NCBI GenBank assembly: GCA_937859595.1
Contig: CALMAH010000022.1
Span: 1-44,331 of the forward strand
DNA from: an uncultured Acidobacteriota bacterium
Lineage (GTDB): Bacteria > Acidobacteriota > Blastocatellia > Pyrinomonadales > Pyrinomonadaceae
DNA: 44,331 bases
Reading direction: 5' to 3'
The position numbers and the translations under genes were made by a program. Below, piece after piece: positions 1 through 8,212 of this stretch; position 1 is the stretch's first letter; each line of letters opens with the position of its first letter. The notes below the pieces were generated by a model. The model had not been told where the DNA came from. It did not search any database and saw only the letters and a program-made list of their open reading frames with translations.

Positions 1-67
1 GCCGGGGATAGTCGGCAGATGACCGGGAGCGGCCGTCAGCCGACTTTTGTCGTCAAAAAAAAAACTA

Positions 68-96
68 TTGACAAATGGCGCAATTTGCAATATCTT
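68..96 (+). promoter_or_regulatory. Sigma-70-type promoter upstream of the 228-aa unknown gene
   Basis: TTGACA at 68-73 and TATCTT at 91-96 are separated by 17 nt, a perfect -35 box with optimal spacing. The expected start of transcription is about 103, giving a leader of about 55 nt before the ATG at 157. TATCTTTG also fits the TAnnTTTG -7 element described in Bacteroidota, but the perfect -35 favours an ordinary housekeeping sigma factor. Confidence 0.6.
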
Positions 97-156
97 TGTG
101 CTCACTTTTACGACTCTTTGGCTTTATACATCCCAAAAAAGAGGAGATTTTCTTCC

Positions 157-843
157 ATGCCAGACAAGCCTTTTCCCAAATCAGAAGCTGAAATCGAACA
201 ATTGATAGACCGTTTGGAGGCGGAATTGCCGGCCTATCAGGTCCTTTTGGGTTTGACGGTCGGCGATATGGTCCGGCTCTCGAATGCGAAGGCGAATTTT
301 CATTATATTCGCGATGTTGCGGGTGAGATCAGCGGCAAAAAGGAATCGTTTCAGGACTTCAAGAACGCCATGTTTAACGGCCCGGAGACACCGACCATCG
401 ACCCGCCCGTTTTCCCGGTGATTGCTCTGCCCGAACTACACGAACAGGGCATCATCCCTTTCATTCGCTCGCTTATCAAGCAGCTAAAAGCTTCGCCAAA
501 CTACACAGAGGCCATTGGCGAAGTGCTCGATCTTGTCGTCGATTCGCCTGACCATCTCAACCCCGGCGATATCGTGCCTGAACTAAGGCTGAAATCCATC
601 GAAGACGGCGAAGTCGAGATAAAATTCTCAAAACAGGGACTAGACGCGATAAGGATAGATTGGCGCGTAAAGGATACGACCGAATGGCAAAATGCGGGGA
701 CATTTACAACCTCGCCCGCCATCCACTCGCACCCTTCTACAGACGGCAAACCCGAAGCCCGCGAATATCGAGGACGGCTTCTGAAAAAGAACGTTCCCGT
801 TTCTCAATACTCAGCCATCTACACCGTCGTGACTAATCCGTAG
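157..843 (+). CDS. Unknown 228-aa protein with a fibronectin-III-like C-terminal end
   Basis: I do not recognise the family firmly. An ATG at 157 is preceded by GAGGAG at 141-146, so I start there although the frame is open back to 19. The N-terminal half (about 10-75) is helical and polar, with a repeated aromatic/acidic pattern. The C-terminal part (about 155-228) alternates short strands, with a TRP in IDWR and EWQ and ends in RGRLLKKNVPVSQYS..YTVVT, a pattern like the last strands of fibronectin type III domains. There is no signal peptide or membrane segment. It stands alone between its own promoter (68-96) and a terminator (873-907) and converges on ybeY. Function unknown. Confidence 0.7.
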   Translation: MPDKPFPKSEAEIEQLIDRLEAELPAYQVLLGLTVGDMVRLSNAKANFHYIRDVAGEISGKKESFQDFKNAMFNGPETPTIDPPVFPVIALPELHEQGIIPFIRSLIKQLKASPNYTEAIGEVLDLVVDSPDHLNPGDIVPELRLKSIEDGEVEIKFSKQGLDAIRIDWRVKDTTEWQNAGTFTTSPAIHSHPSTDGKPEAREYRGRLLKKNVPVSQYSAIYTVVTNP

Positions 844-872
844 TTCGACGTGCGATGCATTTGCAAGAGAAA

Positions 873-907
873 GGCCGGACGCCGTAATGTGTCCGGTCCT
901 TTTTTTG
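873..907 (+). terminator. Rho-independent terminator of the 228-aa gene
   Basis: GGCCGGAC (873-880) pairs with GTCCGGTC (891-898), eight pairs with one G-T wobble, and is followed by CCTTTTTTTG. It lies 30 nt after the stop codon and just before the converging 3' end of ybeY, so it probably separates the two transcription units. Confidence 0.75.
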
Positions 908-908
908 T

Positions 909-1355
909 CTATTGGTCTATCCCGAGTGCGGCCCTTAGTTCCAGCTCGCGGCGGTCCATCTCGCCGGAGTCGGTCTCGTGGTCATAGCCGCAGAGATGGA
1001 GCAGGCCGTGGAGTATAAGCTGTTTTATCTCTGTCTCGAGCGAGAGCCCGCTCTCACCGGCCTGCCGTTCGGCCTGTTCGGCGGAGATGACGATGTCGCC
1101 GAGGAAACCGGCCGGCACGCGGCCGTCGGCAGCGGGCGGTTCAAATTCGTCCGGCTCGTGCGGAAACGAGAGCACGTCCGTCGTCGCGTCCTTACCCCGA
1201 AAAAAGCGGTTCAGCTCGCGCATCCGCCTGTCCGATACGAACGCCACCGCCGCCTCGCCGCCCCCGGCCTCTTCGGCCGCCGCCAACGCCTCCGCCAAAA
1301 AGCCCGCGTACCCACGGGCCTCTAGCTTTACCTTTCGCTGTAGATTTACTATCAA
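909..1355 (-). CDS. ybeY: Endoribonuclease / rRNA maturation factor YbeY
   Basis: YbeY is a zinc-dependent single-strand RNase for 16S rRNA 3'-end maturation and 70S quality control. The zinc site is visible as HGLLHLCGYDH with H116, H120 and H126, the family's HxxxHxxxxxH motif. The preceding TTDVLSFP (58-65) and GDIVIS segments are also family hallmarks. At 148 aa it is of normal length. The only in-frame start near the expected N-terminus is a TTG at 1355 and the Shine-Dalgarno is poor. It is the last gene of a minus-strand run with phoH, its usual neighbour, but two extra genes lie between them here. Confidence 0.9.
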   Translation of the reverse strand: MIVNLQRKVKLEARGYAGFLAEALAAAEEAGGGEAAVAFVSDRRMRELNRFFRGKDATTDVLSFPHEPDEFEPPAADGRVPAGFLGDIVISAEQAERQAGESGLSLETEIKQLILHGLLHLCGYDHETDSGEMDRRELELRAALGIDQ

Positions 1356-1382
1356 TGATCTAATCTAGGAGTATCCCGGAGA

Positions 1383-1619
1383 TCATTCTAGACCAAGGTC
1401 ATTTTCGTTCCCGTAAAACTGTCGAACCAACACACGGGCAAGCTCCGCCGACCCTCTCTCGGCATGATGTTCGCTCATATACAGAGCATCCAAAGCGATC
1501 TGACGGTCGTTTCGTAAGGCGATAGCAAACTCTTGCCAGTCTTTATATTTGCCGCGCTCGAAGAGCGAGTCGATCGCCATCCGCGTCCATCGTTCGTCTT
1601 TCAGATTACGGTGCTTCAT
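1383..1619 (-). CDS. Small unknown protein coupled to the nucleotidyltransferase
   Basis: A 78-aa charged, helical protein without membrane segments or cysteines. I start at the ATG 1619; a TTG two codons earlier (1625) is possible. The start overlaps the end of the upstream nucleotidyltransferase gene by 14 nt, so the two are translationally coupled. The motif-like string is W-x-EFAxALxxDxxIAxxAL followed by EHHAERGSAELARVL. I do not recognise a family. By position it could be the partner of the nucleotidyltransferase in an AbiE-like or MNT-like toxin-antitoxin pair, although canonical AbiE antitoxins are larger and encoded upstream. That role is inference. Confidence 0.65.
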   Translation of the reverse strand: MKHRNLKDERWTRMAIDSLFERGKYKDWQEFAIALRNDRQIALDALYMSEHHAERGSAELARVLVRQFYGNENDLGLE

Positions 1620-2304
1620 TTCCAAATATGCGAACAGAAAGTTCTCTTCCTATCTCGCTACATCGTGCAACGACCTGTTCCCAGGTCTTCAATCTTGGTT
1701 CGAGAAACCTCAGCTGCTCAAACCCGTGTCGTGGATCGTCAAGATCGTATGGGTTAGGGGCCAAAAGCTTCTTAATTATCTCGACCACTATCGGTTCCTG
1801 CTTTTCCTGTTGAAACTTATCGTCAATCGTAGCGAGAACATCAATAACCCTGGGTGTTTCGACCAAACACGAGAGTTCAGCAAGATCAAAATAGTCCCGT
1901 GTATAGTTACGATTATACGTCAAAAACGCTTTCGTTCTAATTAATTCTTCCAATGTGGGAACGACAAGTTGCCCATAATGTGTTTCCAAGATCTCGGTTT
2001 CGATCGGGACTGCTCTTCGCAATTGACGGTAGCCGATCTCGATATCGTCTAATGAACCGAGTATAAGGACGGGGGCATTGACGCGCGCTTCTTTCCATTC
2101 GGGAATTTCGAGCAATTTCTTGCGTATATCTTCGAAACGTTTCGTCAGATCCGAGAGAACAAAATCTATATCTACAGATTCACGATGATTAGTGAAAAGG
2201 GCGCAGATCGTGCCGCCGAGCGCGATGCTTCCGGGCACGGCCTCTTGTGCCTTTACGCCGGCCTTTACAACCTCAACTAGCTGTTCCGGTATCTCGATCT
2301 TCAT
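1606..2304 (-). CDS. AbiEii-like nucleotidyltransferase
   Basis: The N-terminal region has the Pol-beta-type nucleotidyltransferase signature: IALGG (27-31), then [11 protein letters not shown] with the metal-binding D45 and D47. This matches the HRxSxDxDF pattern of the AbiEii/AbiGii family, whose toxins transfer nucleotides to tRNA or other targets. A second acidic position is likely in DDIEIGYR (about 86-93). Length is 232 aa, somewhat short of most AbiEii proteins. The start overlaps the 3' end of phoH by 32 nt and the stop overlaps the next small gene, so it is embedded in the phoH operon. No AbiEi-type winged-helix antitoxin is present. Housekeeping nucleotidyltransferase roles are possible; toxin function is not shown. 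Confidence 0.72.
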   Translation of the reverse strand: MKIEIPEQLVEVVKAGVKAQEAVPGSIALGGTICALFTNHRESVDIDFVLSDLTKRFEDIRKKLLEIPEWKEARVNAPVLILGSLDDIEIGYRQLRRAVPIETEILETHYGQLVVPTLEELIRTKAFLTYNRNYTRDYFDLAELSCLVETPRVIDVLATIDDKFQQEKQEPIVVEIIKKLLAPNPYDLDDPRHGFEQLRFLEPRLKTWEQVVARCSEIGRELSVRIFGNEAP

Positions 2305-3253
2305 TCGACGAGTGGGCCTCGTATGCCTGGACTATCATTTGGACCAGCTTATGCCGGACGACGTCCTTTTCGGTGAAATAGCAGAAGTCTATGCCTTCCA
2401 GGTTTGCGAGTATATGTTCGGCCTCTTTCAGTCCGCTCTTCTGGCCTCGGGGGAGGTCTATCTGGGTCTTGTCGCCGGTTACGACGGCCTTTGAGCCAAA
2501 CCCGATGCGCGTCAGGAACATCTTCATCTGTTCGCTGGTGGTGTTCTGTGCCTCGTCGAGGATGATAAAGGCATCGGCCAGCGTGCGGCCGCGCATAAAC
2601 GCCAGCGGGGCTATTTCGATAATGCGTTTTTCGAGCATTTTCGTTACCCTTTCCGCATCGACCAGGTCGAACAGCGCGTCGTACAGCGGCCTCAGATAGG
2701 GGTCCACCTTTTCCTGTAGATCGCCGGGCAGAAAGCCGAGCCGCTCACCCGCCTCCACCGCCGGACGCGTCAGGATTATCCGGCTAACCTGTTTTTTGAA
2801 CAGGGCATCGACCGCCATCGCCACCGCCAGAAAGCTCTTGCCGGTTCCGGCAACGCCTATCCCGAACACAAGGTCGTTCGCGGCTATCGCATCGAGATAT
2901 TTTCGCTGGTTTGCCGTCTTTGGAGCAACGCTCTTCTTTCCGGAGGGGTTGAAACGCCCCTTTATAACGTAGTCCCGCAGGCTGTAGGCGCGGTCTTCGG
3001 CTATCTGTCTGAAGGCATCGCGCAGCTCCTTGTCGCTAAAGGTCTGCCCTTCGTCAAATAGCTCGCCAAAGTCGGTTAGGATACGCTCGACCGTCTCGAT
3101 GTCCTTCGGATCGCCGTCCAGCAAAAGCTCGTTGCCCCGGGCACCGATCTTTACGTCAAGAAGCGATTCGAGATATTTGATGTTCTGATCCTGTACGCCG
3201 AAAAGCGTGTTGAGGCCCTGTGGCGGCAGTTCTAATTTTCGAGAATTGTTCAA
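2273..3253 (-). CDS. phoH: PhoH-like P-loop ATPase
   Basis: A 326-aa PhoH/PhoL-family ATPase, thought to work in RNA metabolism together with YbeY. Walker A is GVAGTGKS (133-140) and Walker B is FIILDEAQN (229-237), followed by the sensor-like [12 protein letters not shown]. An N-terminal KH-like domain (about 5-65) precedes the ATPase, as in the family. The N-terminus needs a TTG start at 3253 ([13 protein letters not shown] aligns with usual PhoH starts); GGAG lies about 12 nt upstream. The last 11 codons overlap the nucleotidyltransferase gene. It is first in the phoH-nucleotidyltransferase-small protein-ybeY run. Confidence 0.92.
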   Translation of the reverse strand: MNNSRKLELPPQGLNTLFGVQDQNIKYLESLLDVKIGARGNELLLDGDPKDIETVERILTDFGELFDEGQTFSDKELRDAFRQIAEDRAYSLRDYVIKGRFNPSGKKSVAPKTANQRKYLDAIAANDLVFGIGVAGTGKSFLAVAMAVDALFKKQVSRIILTRPAVEAGERLGFLPGDLQEKVDPYLRPLYDALFDLVDAERVTKMLEKRIIEIAPLAFMRGRTLADAFIILDEAQNTTSEQMKMFLTRIGFGSKAVVTGDKTQIDLPRGQKSGLKEAEHILANLEGIDFCYFTEKDVVRHKLVQMIVQAYEAHSSNEDRDTGTAS

Positions 3254-3322
3254 ATGCGAAGCTTCTCCGTCCTTATTCAGATCCCTGTATATCCCGAACT
3301 TACAGGAATCTCGTCGCGCGTG

Positions 3323-3787
3323 TCAATTATCTTGCCCTTCGTGATCTTTTCTCACCGGCCCGCCCTTGTCTCTTGCGGCTGAGCCCAACTCGTGCCCATA
3401 GAGCAGGCTCATTACCAGCATCGGCTCCCCCCTCAACATCTCCCGCCTCACTCCGTCGAAAACAAGCGTACCGCTTATCTCTATCCCGAACTGGTCCATC
3501 ATTCGCTTTGCTCTGATGATCCGATTTCGTCCGCCCCTGCCATACCGCCTTACCGGAAAAAAGAACCGGTCGGCCGGCACCGGCGCCTTCACCCCGATCT
3601 GTCCATTTGCCGCGTCAAACAAGAGCGTTGCGTTATACGGCCTCCCGATATGCCGCCACGCTGTGTCGTTGAGCACTATCTCGCCCCGCTTGTTCAGCGA
3701 AACATAGATCCGATCGCGGCGGCTCGGCCTTCCCCGCCTTCGCGGCCTCTCGGCTATCTTCCATCCTTCCGTCATGATCTCTTGCAT
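3323..3787 (-). CDS. Small basic unknown protein, paralogue of the 138-aa protein at 4964-5380
   Basis: I start at the ATG 3787 because GGAAAGG sits 5-11 nt upstream; the frame stays open into the neighbouring palindromic repeats, and that N-terminal extension (rich in Arg/Ala/Ser) is unlikely to be real. The 154-aa product has a basic N-terminus (RPRRRGRPSRRDR) and then LNKRGEIVLND..WRHIGRPYNATLLFD, which aligns with INRRGMIYLNTKMYEKIGRP in the second gene on the far side of the RAYT. The pattern of a short strand, RG turn, LN, and IGRP resembles a SpoVT/AbrB-type swapped hairpin, but this is a fold guess. No known function. Confidence 0.65.
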   Translation of the reverse strand: MQEIMTEGWKIAERPRRRGRPSRRDRIYVSLNKRGEIVLNDTAWRHIGRPYNATLLFDAANGQIGVKAPVPADRFFFPVRRYGRGGRNRIIRAKRMMDQFGIEISGTLVFDGVRREMLRGEPMLVMSLLYGHELGSAARDKGGPVRKDHEGQDN

Positions 3788-3845
3788 TTTTACCTTTCCA
3801 TTTTCCGTCTCCGCCCGGCCCGCTTTTTTTCCGGCAAAGCTTTGA

Positions 3846-3968
3846 AATTCTCCGGCTCTGCCGCTCGATGTGCGGCGAAGCTCTGCGATTCTGCGGCTTG
3901 CCGCTCGATGTGCGGCGAAGCTGCGCTTCGCCGTCGGGCTGGCAACCTCTTTGCGGCTACGCCGCCGT
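3846..3968 (-). repeat. REP-like palindrome cluster downstream of the RAYT
   Basis: A 24-bp segment is directly repeated at 3859-3882 and 3899-3922 (40-nt period). Each carries a CTGCCGCTC..GTGCGGC type arm, and the second continues into the hairpin GCGAAGC-TGC-GCTTCGC (3916-3932). A further palindrome GCGGC-TAC-GCCGC (3953-3965) contains the stop codon of the RAYT on the minus strand. Related palindromes recur on the other side of the RAYT at 4510-4961, which identifies them as that transposase's cognate repeats. Confidence 0.7.
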
Positions 3969-4505
3969 TCTCCATCTGATCTGTCGATCATCAGTCAACA
4001 GCGGCTCATTCTCCTCAGCTTTTCCGTTCCACTGTCTTGCGCTTGAGAACCGAAAATCGTTCGGGTGTTCTACAAGTCCTGCACGCACAGGATTCAGGTG
4101 AACGTAATTCACCTTCTGCATCATCGTATCTTCACCGTAGATCTCGAACGCATTTGGATGATGCTGAAAAACAGCATGCTTATGCTGTCGATCTCTCATC
4201 TGAATACGGAGTTTTAGTAATGATTCATCGTAATTGTTCTCTTTCAGACAATTGATGATCCGACGGGCAATAATGCCGTTTGTGAACCTCAGGGTATCGG
4301 CTATCGAGCGCGAGCTGTCGGTTATCAGATGAATATGATCAAACATAAGCACATACGCGAAGATCATCAGTCCCGCCGATCTTCTTGCCTCATCGAGTGC
4401 GTCACATGTAATTTGCGCGAGCTTTTCGGTTTGGAAGATAGGTAACCGGCTGTTGGTGACCGAGGTCAGGTAATAGGCTGGCGTTGTCCTGGATATTTGA
4501 AACAT
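3957..4505 (-). CDS. REP-associated tyrosine transposase (RAYT, Y1/TnpA-REP family)
   Basis: RAYTs are single-copy HUH endonucleases that cut and join REP palindromes. The 182-aa protein has the HUH motif in VLMFDHIHLI (H57, H59) and the family's NYVHLNPVRAGLV segment, with Y134 the likely nucleophile, then FRFSSA near 151-156. The C-terminal stop codon falls inside a GCGGCGTAGCCGC palindrome and the start codon is 5 nt from repeat copy 4510-4584, so the gene is directly bracketed by its presumed substrates. There is no Shine-Dalgarno. Unlike an IS200 element there is no defined left and right end or target duplication. Confidence in the family is high; activity is unknown. Confidence 0.88.
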   Translation of the reverse strand: MFQISRTTPAYYLTSVTNSRLPIFQTEKLAQITCDALDEARRSAGLMIFAYVLMFDHIHLITDSSRSIADTLRFTNGIIARRIINCLKENNYDESLLKLRIQMRDRQHKHAVFQHHPNAFEIYGEDTMMQKVNYVHLNPVRAGLVEHPNDFRFSSARQWNGKAEENEPLLTDDRQIRWRTAA

Positions 4506-4509
4506 ATGA

Positions 4510-4584
4510 GCGGCGGCGTAGCCGCGATATCATTCTAGGCTATCGGCGAAGCAGAGCTTCGCCCCACATCGATGGGCTTAGCCC
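4510..4584 (-). repeat. REP-type repeat A, copy 1
   Basis: This 75-bp unit is identical to 4729-4803. It contains three hairpins in a row: GCGGC-GTA-GCCGC, GGCGAAGC-AGA-GCTTCGCC and TGGGC-TTA-GCCC(A). It abuts the RAYT start codon. Short, GC-rich imperfect palindromes in clusters are typical of REP/BIME elements mobilised by RAYTs. Confidence 0.8.
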
Positions 4585-4636
4585 ATTTAGAAAATGCTGG
4601 TTCCCGGACCGTGATCTCTTTGAGTTCGATTTTCAT
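4535..4636 (-). pseudogene. Decayed gene-end fragment 1 within the repeat array
   Basis: A 33-codon reading frame, MKIELKEITVREPAFSK and then repeat-derived residues. Its DNA (about 4585-4628) matches the 3' end of the 138-aa gene at 4964: both have GATCACGGTC, then GAACC-GC-TTTTCTAA, then the shared TGGGCTAAGCCCATCGATG, with about 28 nt missing here. I read it as a remnant of a gene 3' end carried with the repeat rather than as a functional peptide. An alternative is an N-terminal scrap of a DUF262-type protein, whose starts often read KIELKEITVRE. Confidence 0.45.
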
Positions 4637-4641
4637 AATAA

Positions 4642-4687
4642 TTCTGCGGCTTTGCCGCCCGATGTGCGGAAAAGCTGTGCTTTTCCG
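4642..4687 (-). repeat. REP-type repeat B, copy 1
   Basis: Contains GCGGC-TTT-GCCGC followed by CGGAAAAGC-TGT-GCTTTTCCG (9-bp perfect stem). It is nearly identical to 4861-4905, which has a one-base shorter first hairpin. The spacing to repeat A is conserved in both copies, so A and B form a composite (BIME-like) unit. Confidence 0.75.
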
Positions 4688-4728
4688 CGAGGCTCTCTGA
4701 CCTGCGAGCGGCTGTGCCGCCGTTCCGG

Positions 4729-4803
4729 GCGGCGGCGTAGCCGCGATATCATTCTAGGCTATCGGCGAAGCAGAGCTTCGCCCCACATCGATGGGCTTAG
4801 CCC
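4729..4803 (-). repeat. REP-type repeat A, copy 2
   Basis: Identical over 75 bp to 4510-4584, exactly 219 nt further on. Perfect identity implies recent duplication or gene conversion of the 219-bp unit. Confidence 0.8.
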
Positions 4804-4860
4804 TATTATAATTGAACAGATCGCGAACCATGATCTCCTCGAGTTTAACTTTTATGATAT
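4804..4860 (-). pseudogene. Decayed gene-end fragment 2 within the repeat array
   Basis: On the minus strand this reads IIKVKLEEIMVRDLFNYN and then runs into repeat A copy 2. It corresponds in position and pattern to fragment 1 (KIELKEITVRE), though the DNA has diverged far more than the adjoining repeats. No start codon at the equivalent position. Likely a second remnant of the same gene end. Confidence 0.4.
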
Positions 4861-4905
4861 TTCTGCGGCTTGCCGCTCGTTGTGCGGAAAAGCTGTGCTT
4901 TTCCG
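4861..4905 (-). repeat. REP-type repeat B, copy 2
   Basis: Repeats the hairpin CGGAAAAGC-TGT-GCTTTTCCG and a first arm GCGGCTTGCCGC; offset 219 nt from copy 1. Confidence 0.75.
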
Positions 4906-4923
4906 TCAAACCTTCTAATTTTG

Positions 4924-4961
4924 CCTGCGGCTACGCCGCCGCACATCGATGGGCTTAGCCC
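4924..4961 (-). repeat. REP-type repeat A, partial third copy
   Basis: Begins with GCGGCTACGCCGC and joins directly to CACATCGATGGGCTTAGCCC, lacking the middle GGCGAAGC hairpin of the full copies. It ends two bases before the stop codon of the 138-aa gene, tying the array to that gene's 3' end. Confidence 0.7.
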
Positions 4962-4963
4962 AC

Positions 4964-5380
4964 TTAGAAAAAGCCGGTTCGCTGACTGTGGTCTCGTTCT
5001 ATTCCCCCGACCGTGATCGTCTCGCGAAGATCCAGGTGTAGTGCCCCGTCGCTGTCAACGTAAGGGTAAAGAAAACGTTCGGTGTTCGGGACGCGTATTC
5101 GGTAGTGGCGGCAGAACGTAGAGGCGTGGATCGACCAGCCCGATTGCTTCTTGTACACCTGAAAATGCTCGGGCGAGCGGTCAAACGCCGGTTCGATCGC
5201 GATTATGCTCTCCTTTCGGTTGAAATAGAGCGCGACCGCCGGCGGACGGCCGATCTTCTCATACATTTTTGTGTTCAGATAGATCATCCCTCTTCGGTTG
5301 ATGGTGGCGCGTGCCGTTTCAGCCAGGCCGAACCTGTCCGATTGCCCGCCGCGAAATTTTTCAAATTTTAGGTCAAGCAT
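4964..5380 (-). CDS. Small unknown protein, paralogue of the 154-aa protein at 3323-3787
   Basis: I start at the ATG 5380 (MLDLKFEKF), with TTGGAG about 14 nt upstream; the open frame reaches 5491 but that extension does not align with the paralogue. The 138-aa product has INRRGMIYLN..MYEKIGRPPAVALYF followed by IIAIEPA, then a second strand-rich half (FQVYKKQSGWSIHASTF..HYRIRVP) ending HLDLRETITVGG. The first half matches the 154-aa protein across the RAYT and looks AbrB-like; the two-part build might be a tandem of two small beta domains. No membrane segments. Its 3' end is the apparent source of the gene fragments in the adjacent repeat array. Function unknown. Confidence 0.65.
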   Translation of the reverse strand: MLDLKFEKFRGGQSDRFGLAETARATINRRGMIYLNTKMYEKIGRPPAVALYFNRKESIIAIEPAFDRSPEHFQVYKKQSGWSIHASTFCRHYRIRVPNTERFLYPYVDSDGALHLDLRETITVGGIERDHSQRTGFF

Positions 5381-7377
<1,997 letters not shown>

Positions 7378-7426
7378 TAGCAGCATTAAAAATTGATTGT
7401 TGATAACGGAAGATTAGAGTCCGTAT

Positions 7427-7454
7427 TTGTCAATTATCAATTGTCAATTATCAA
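7427..7454 (+). repeat. Heptanucleotide tandem repeat TTRTCAA x4
   Basis: Four consecutive heptamers TTGTCAA-TTATCAA-TTGTCAA-TTATCAA end 2 nt before the atpC start codon and occupy the position of its ribosome binding site. A reverse-oriented TTGATAA at 7400-7406 can pair with the repeats. It resembles the short tandemly repeated heptamers known in cyanobacteria. Confidence 0.7.
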
Positions 7455-7456
7455 TT

Positions 7457-7864
7457 ATGCTCAAGTTGGAAATTGTAACACCGGAGAGAAAGGTCATCGA
7501 CGCTGAGGTTGATTCGGTCACCGTGCCTACGCTGGCTGGCGAGGCGGGAATAATGCCGCAACACGCCCCGTTGATCTCAGCATTGAAGCCAGGCATCGTC
7601 ACGGTATTGACAAAGGGGAAAGAAGAAAAATTGGCGGTCTCGACGGGATTTGTTGAGGTCAGTCACAATCGTGTCTCGGTGCTTACGGATGTCGCCGAGA
7701 CCGCGGAAGACATTGACGCAGACGCCGCAAAACTGGAGCGAGCCGACGCTGAAAAGGAACTGACGGCTGCTTCATCTATGCCTGAAGAGGAAACAGAAGA
7801 ACTTCGCCAAAGGCTTGATCTGGCGAGTGCTCGTGTGGCGGTGAAAATTTTTGCGGATCGATAG
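7457..7864 (+). CDS. atpC: F1Fo ATP synthase subunit epsilon
   Basis: Central-stalk subunit that couples rotation and can inhibit ATP hydrolysis. MLKLEIVTPERKV (1-13), the VTVPTLAGEAGIMPQHAPLISALKPG segment (about 20-45) and the VSTGFVEVSHNRVSVLTDVAE strand pattern are typical of the beta-sandwich domain; the C-terminal helical hairpin follows (about 88-135). 135 aa, normal length. An upstream ATG at 7427 would add ten residues encoded by the heptamer repeat, so I choose 7457. No usable Shine-Dalgarno; translation may be coupled to atpD or be weak. Follows atpD in the same transcript. Confidence 0.93.
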   Translation: MLKLEIVTPERKVIDAEVDSVTVPTLAGEAGIMPQHAPLISALKPGIVTVLTKGKEEKLAVSTGFVEVSHNRVSVLTDVAETAEDIDADAAKLERADAEKELTAASSMPEEETEELRQRLDLASARVAVKIFADR

Positions 7865-7874
7865 GTGATCGGGC

Positions 7875-7903
7875 TTGACGAGGTGCCTTGATTTCGCTAT
7901 ATT
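7875..7903 (+). promoter_or_regulatory. Near-consensus promoter in the atpC-zwf gap
   Basis: TTGACG (7875-7880), 17-nt spacer, TATATT (7898-7903). It differs from the sigma-70 consensus at one base in each box and starts only 10 nt after the atpC stop codon. Expected transcription start is about 7910, some 300 nt before zwf, so either zwf has a long leader or an RNA gene lies between. Confidence 0.6.
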
Positions 7904-7909
7904 ACGGTT

Positions 7910-8110
7910 CACCGACGAAATTTGATTGTCGATAAAAATTTAGTTTCGGGAGAGGACCTCCACGGTCGGATCCCGAAAAAAGGAAAGGATGCTTTATACG
8001 GTGTGGGAGACGTGTTTAGCGTCCTTTCCGCCTTTCTGGAGCGCGGTGCCAAATCTTCCGTCTGCTTCGCCGTCTCCCGCCGACATCACCCGAGGAACTT
8101 TGGCATCCCG
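7910..8110 (+). ncRNA. Candidate structured RNA or long structured zwf leader
   Basis: No convincing coding frame. Four complementary segment pairs can be read directly: TTTCGGGA (7944-7951) with TCCCGAAA (7971-7978); a 12-bp stem 7982-7993 with 8018-8029 (one wobble); GGTGCCAAA (8045-8053) with TTTGGCATC (8099-8107); and GGGAGACG (8005-8012), in the loop of the second stem, with CGTCTCCC (8071-8078) inside the third, a pseudoknot. It does not show RNase P, tmRNA, SRP RNA or common riboswitch signatures that I know; 6S RNA is not excluded. On the minus strand the 12-bp stem is followed by six T, so it could alternatively be a terminator-like hairpin. Boundaries are estimates. Confidence 0.3.
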
Positions 8111-8212
8111 CATCTCTTCACTGATTACGCCTTTCTACAAATAGCGCACTGAGCACTATGCGGCTCCGTGCCTCCTTAGCCTTCAGAACATGAATATGGC
8201 AGAATTGGGTAA

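Noticed and set aside
3788..3991. N-terminal extension of the 154-aa gene
   Set aside because: Encoded by REP palindromes and low-complexity Arg/Ala/Ser; a good ribosome binding site precedes the internal ATG at 3787.
3957..4505. Complete IS200/IS605 insertion sequence
   Set aside because: No TnpB, no defined element ends; the protein resembles the RAYT branch.
4484..4918. 144-codon plus-strand frame with an internal repeated peptide
   Set aside because: The peptide repeat simply reflects the 219-bp REP tandem repeat; not a protein-coding repeat.
3846..4961. CRISPR array
   Set aside because: Repeats are palindromic, of several types and irregularly spaced, with no unique regular spacers and no cas genes.
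7922..8152. 76-codon plus-strand frame in the atpC-zwf gap
   Set aside because: No Shine-Dalgarno, no family resemblance, and it runs across the hairpin-forming segments; better explained as non-coding.
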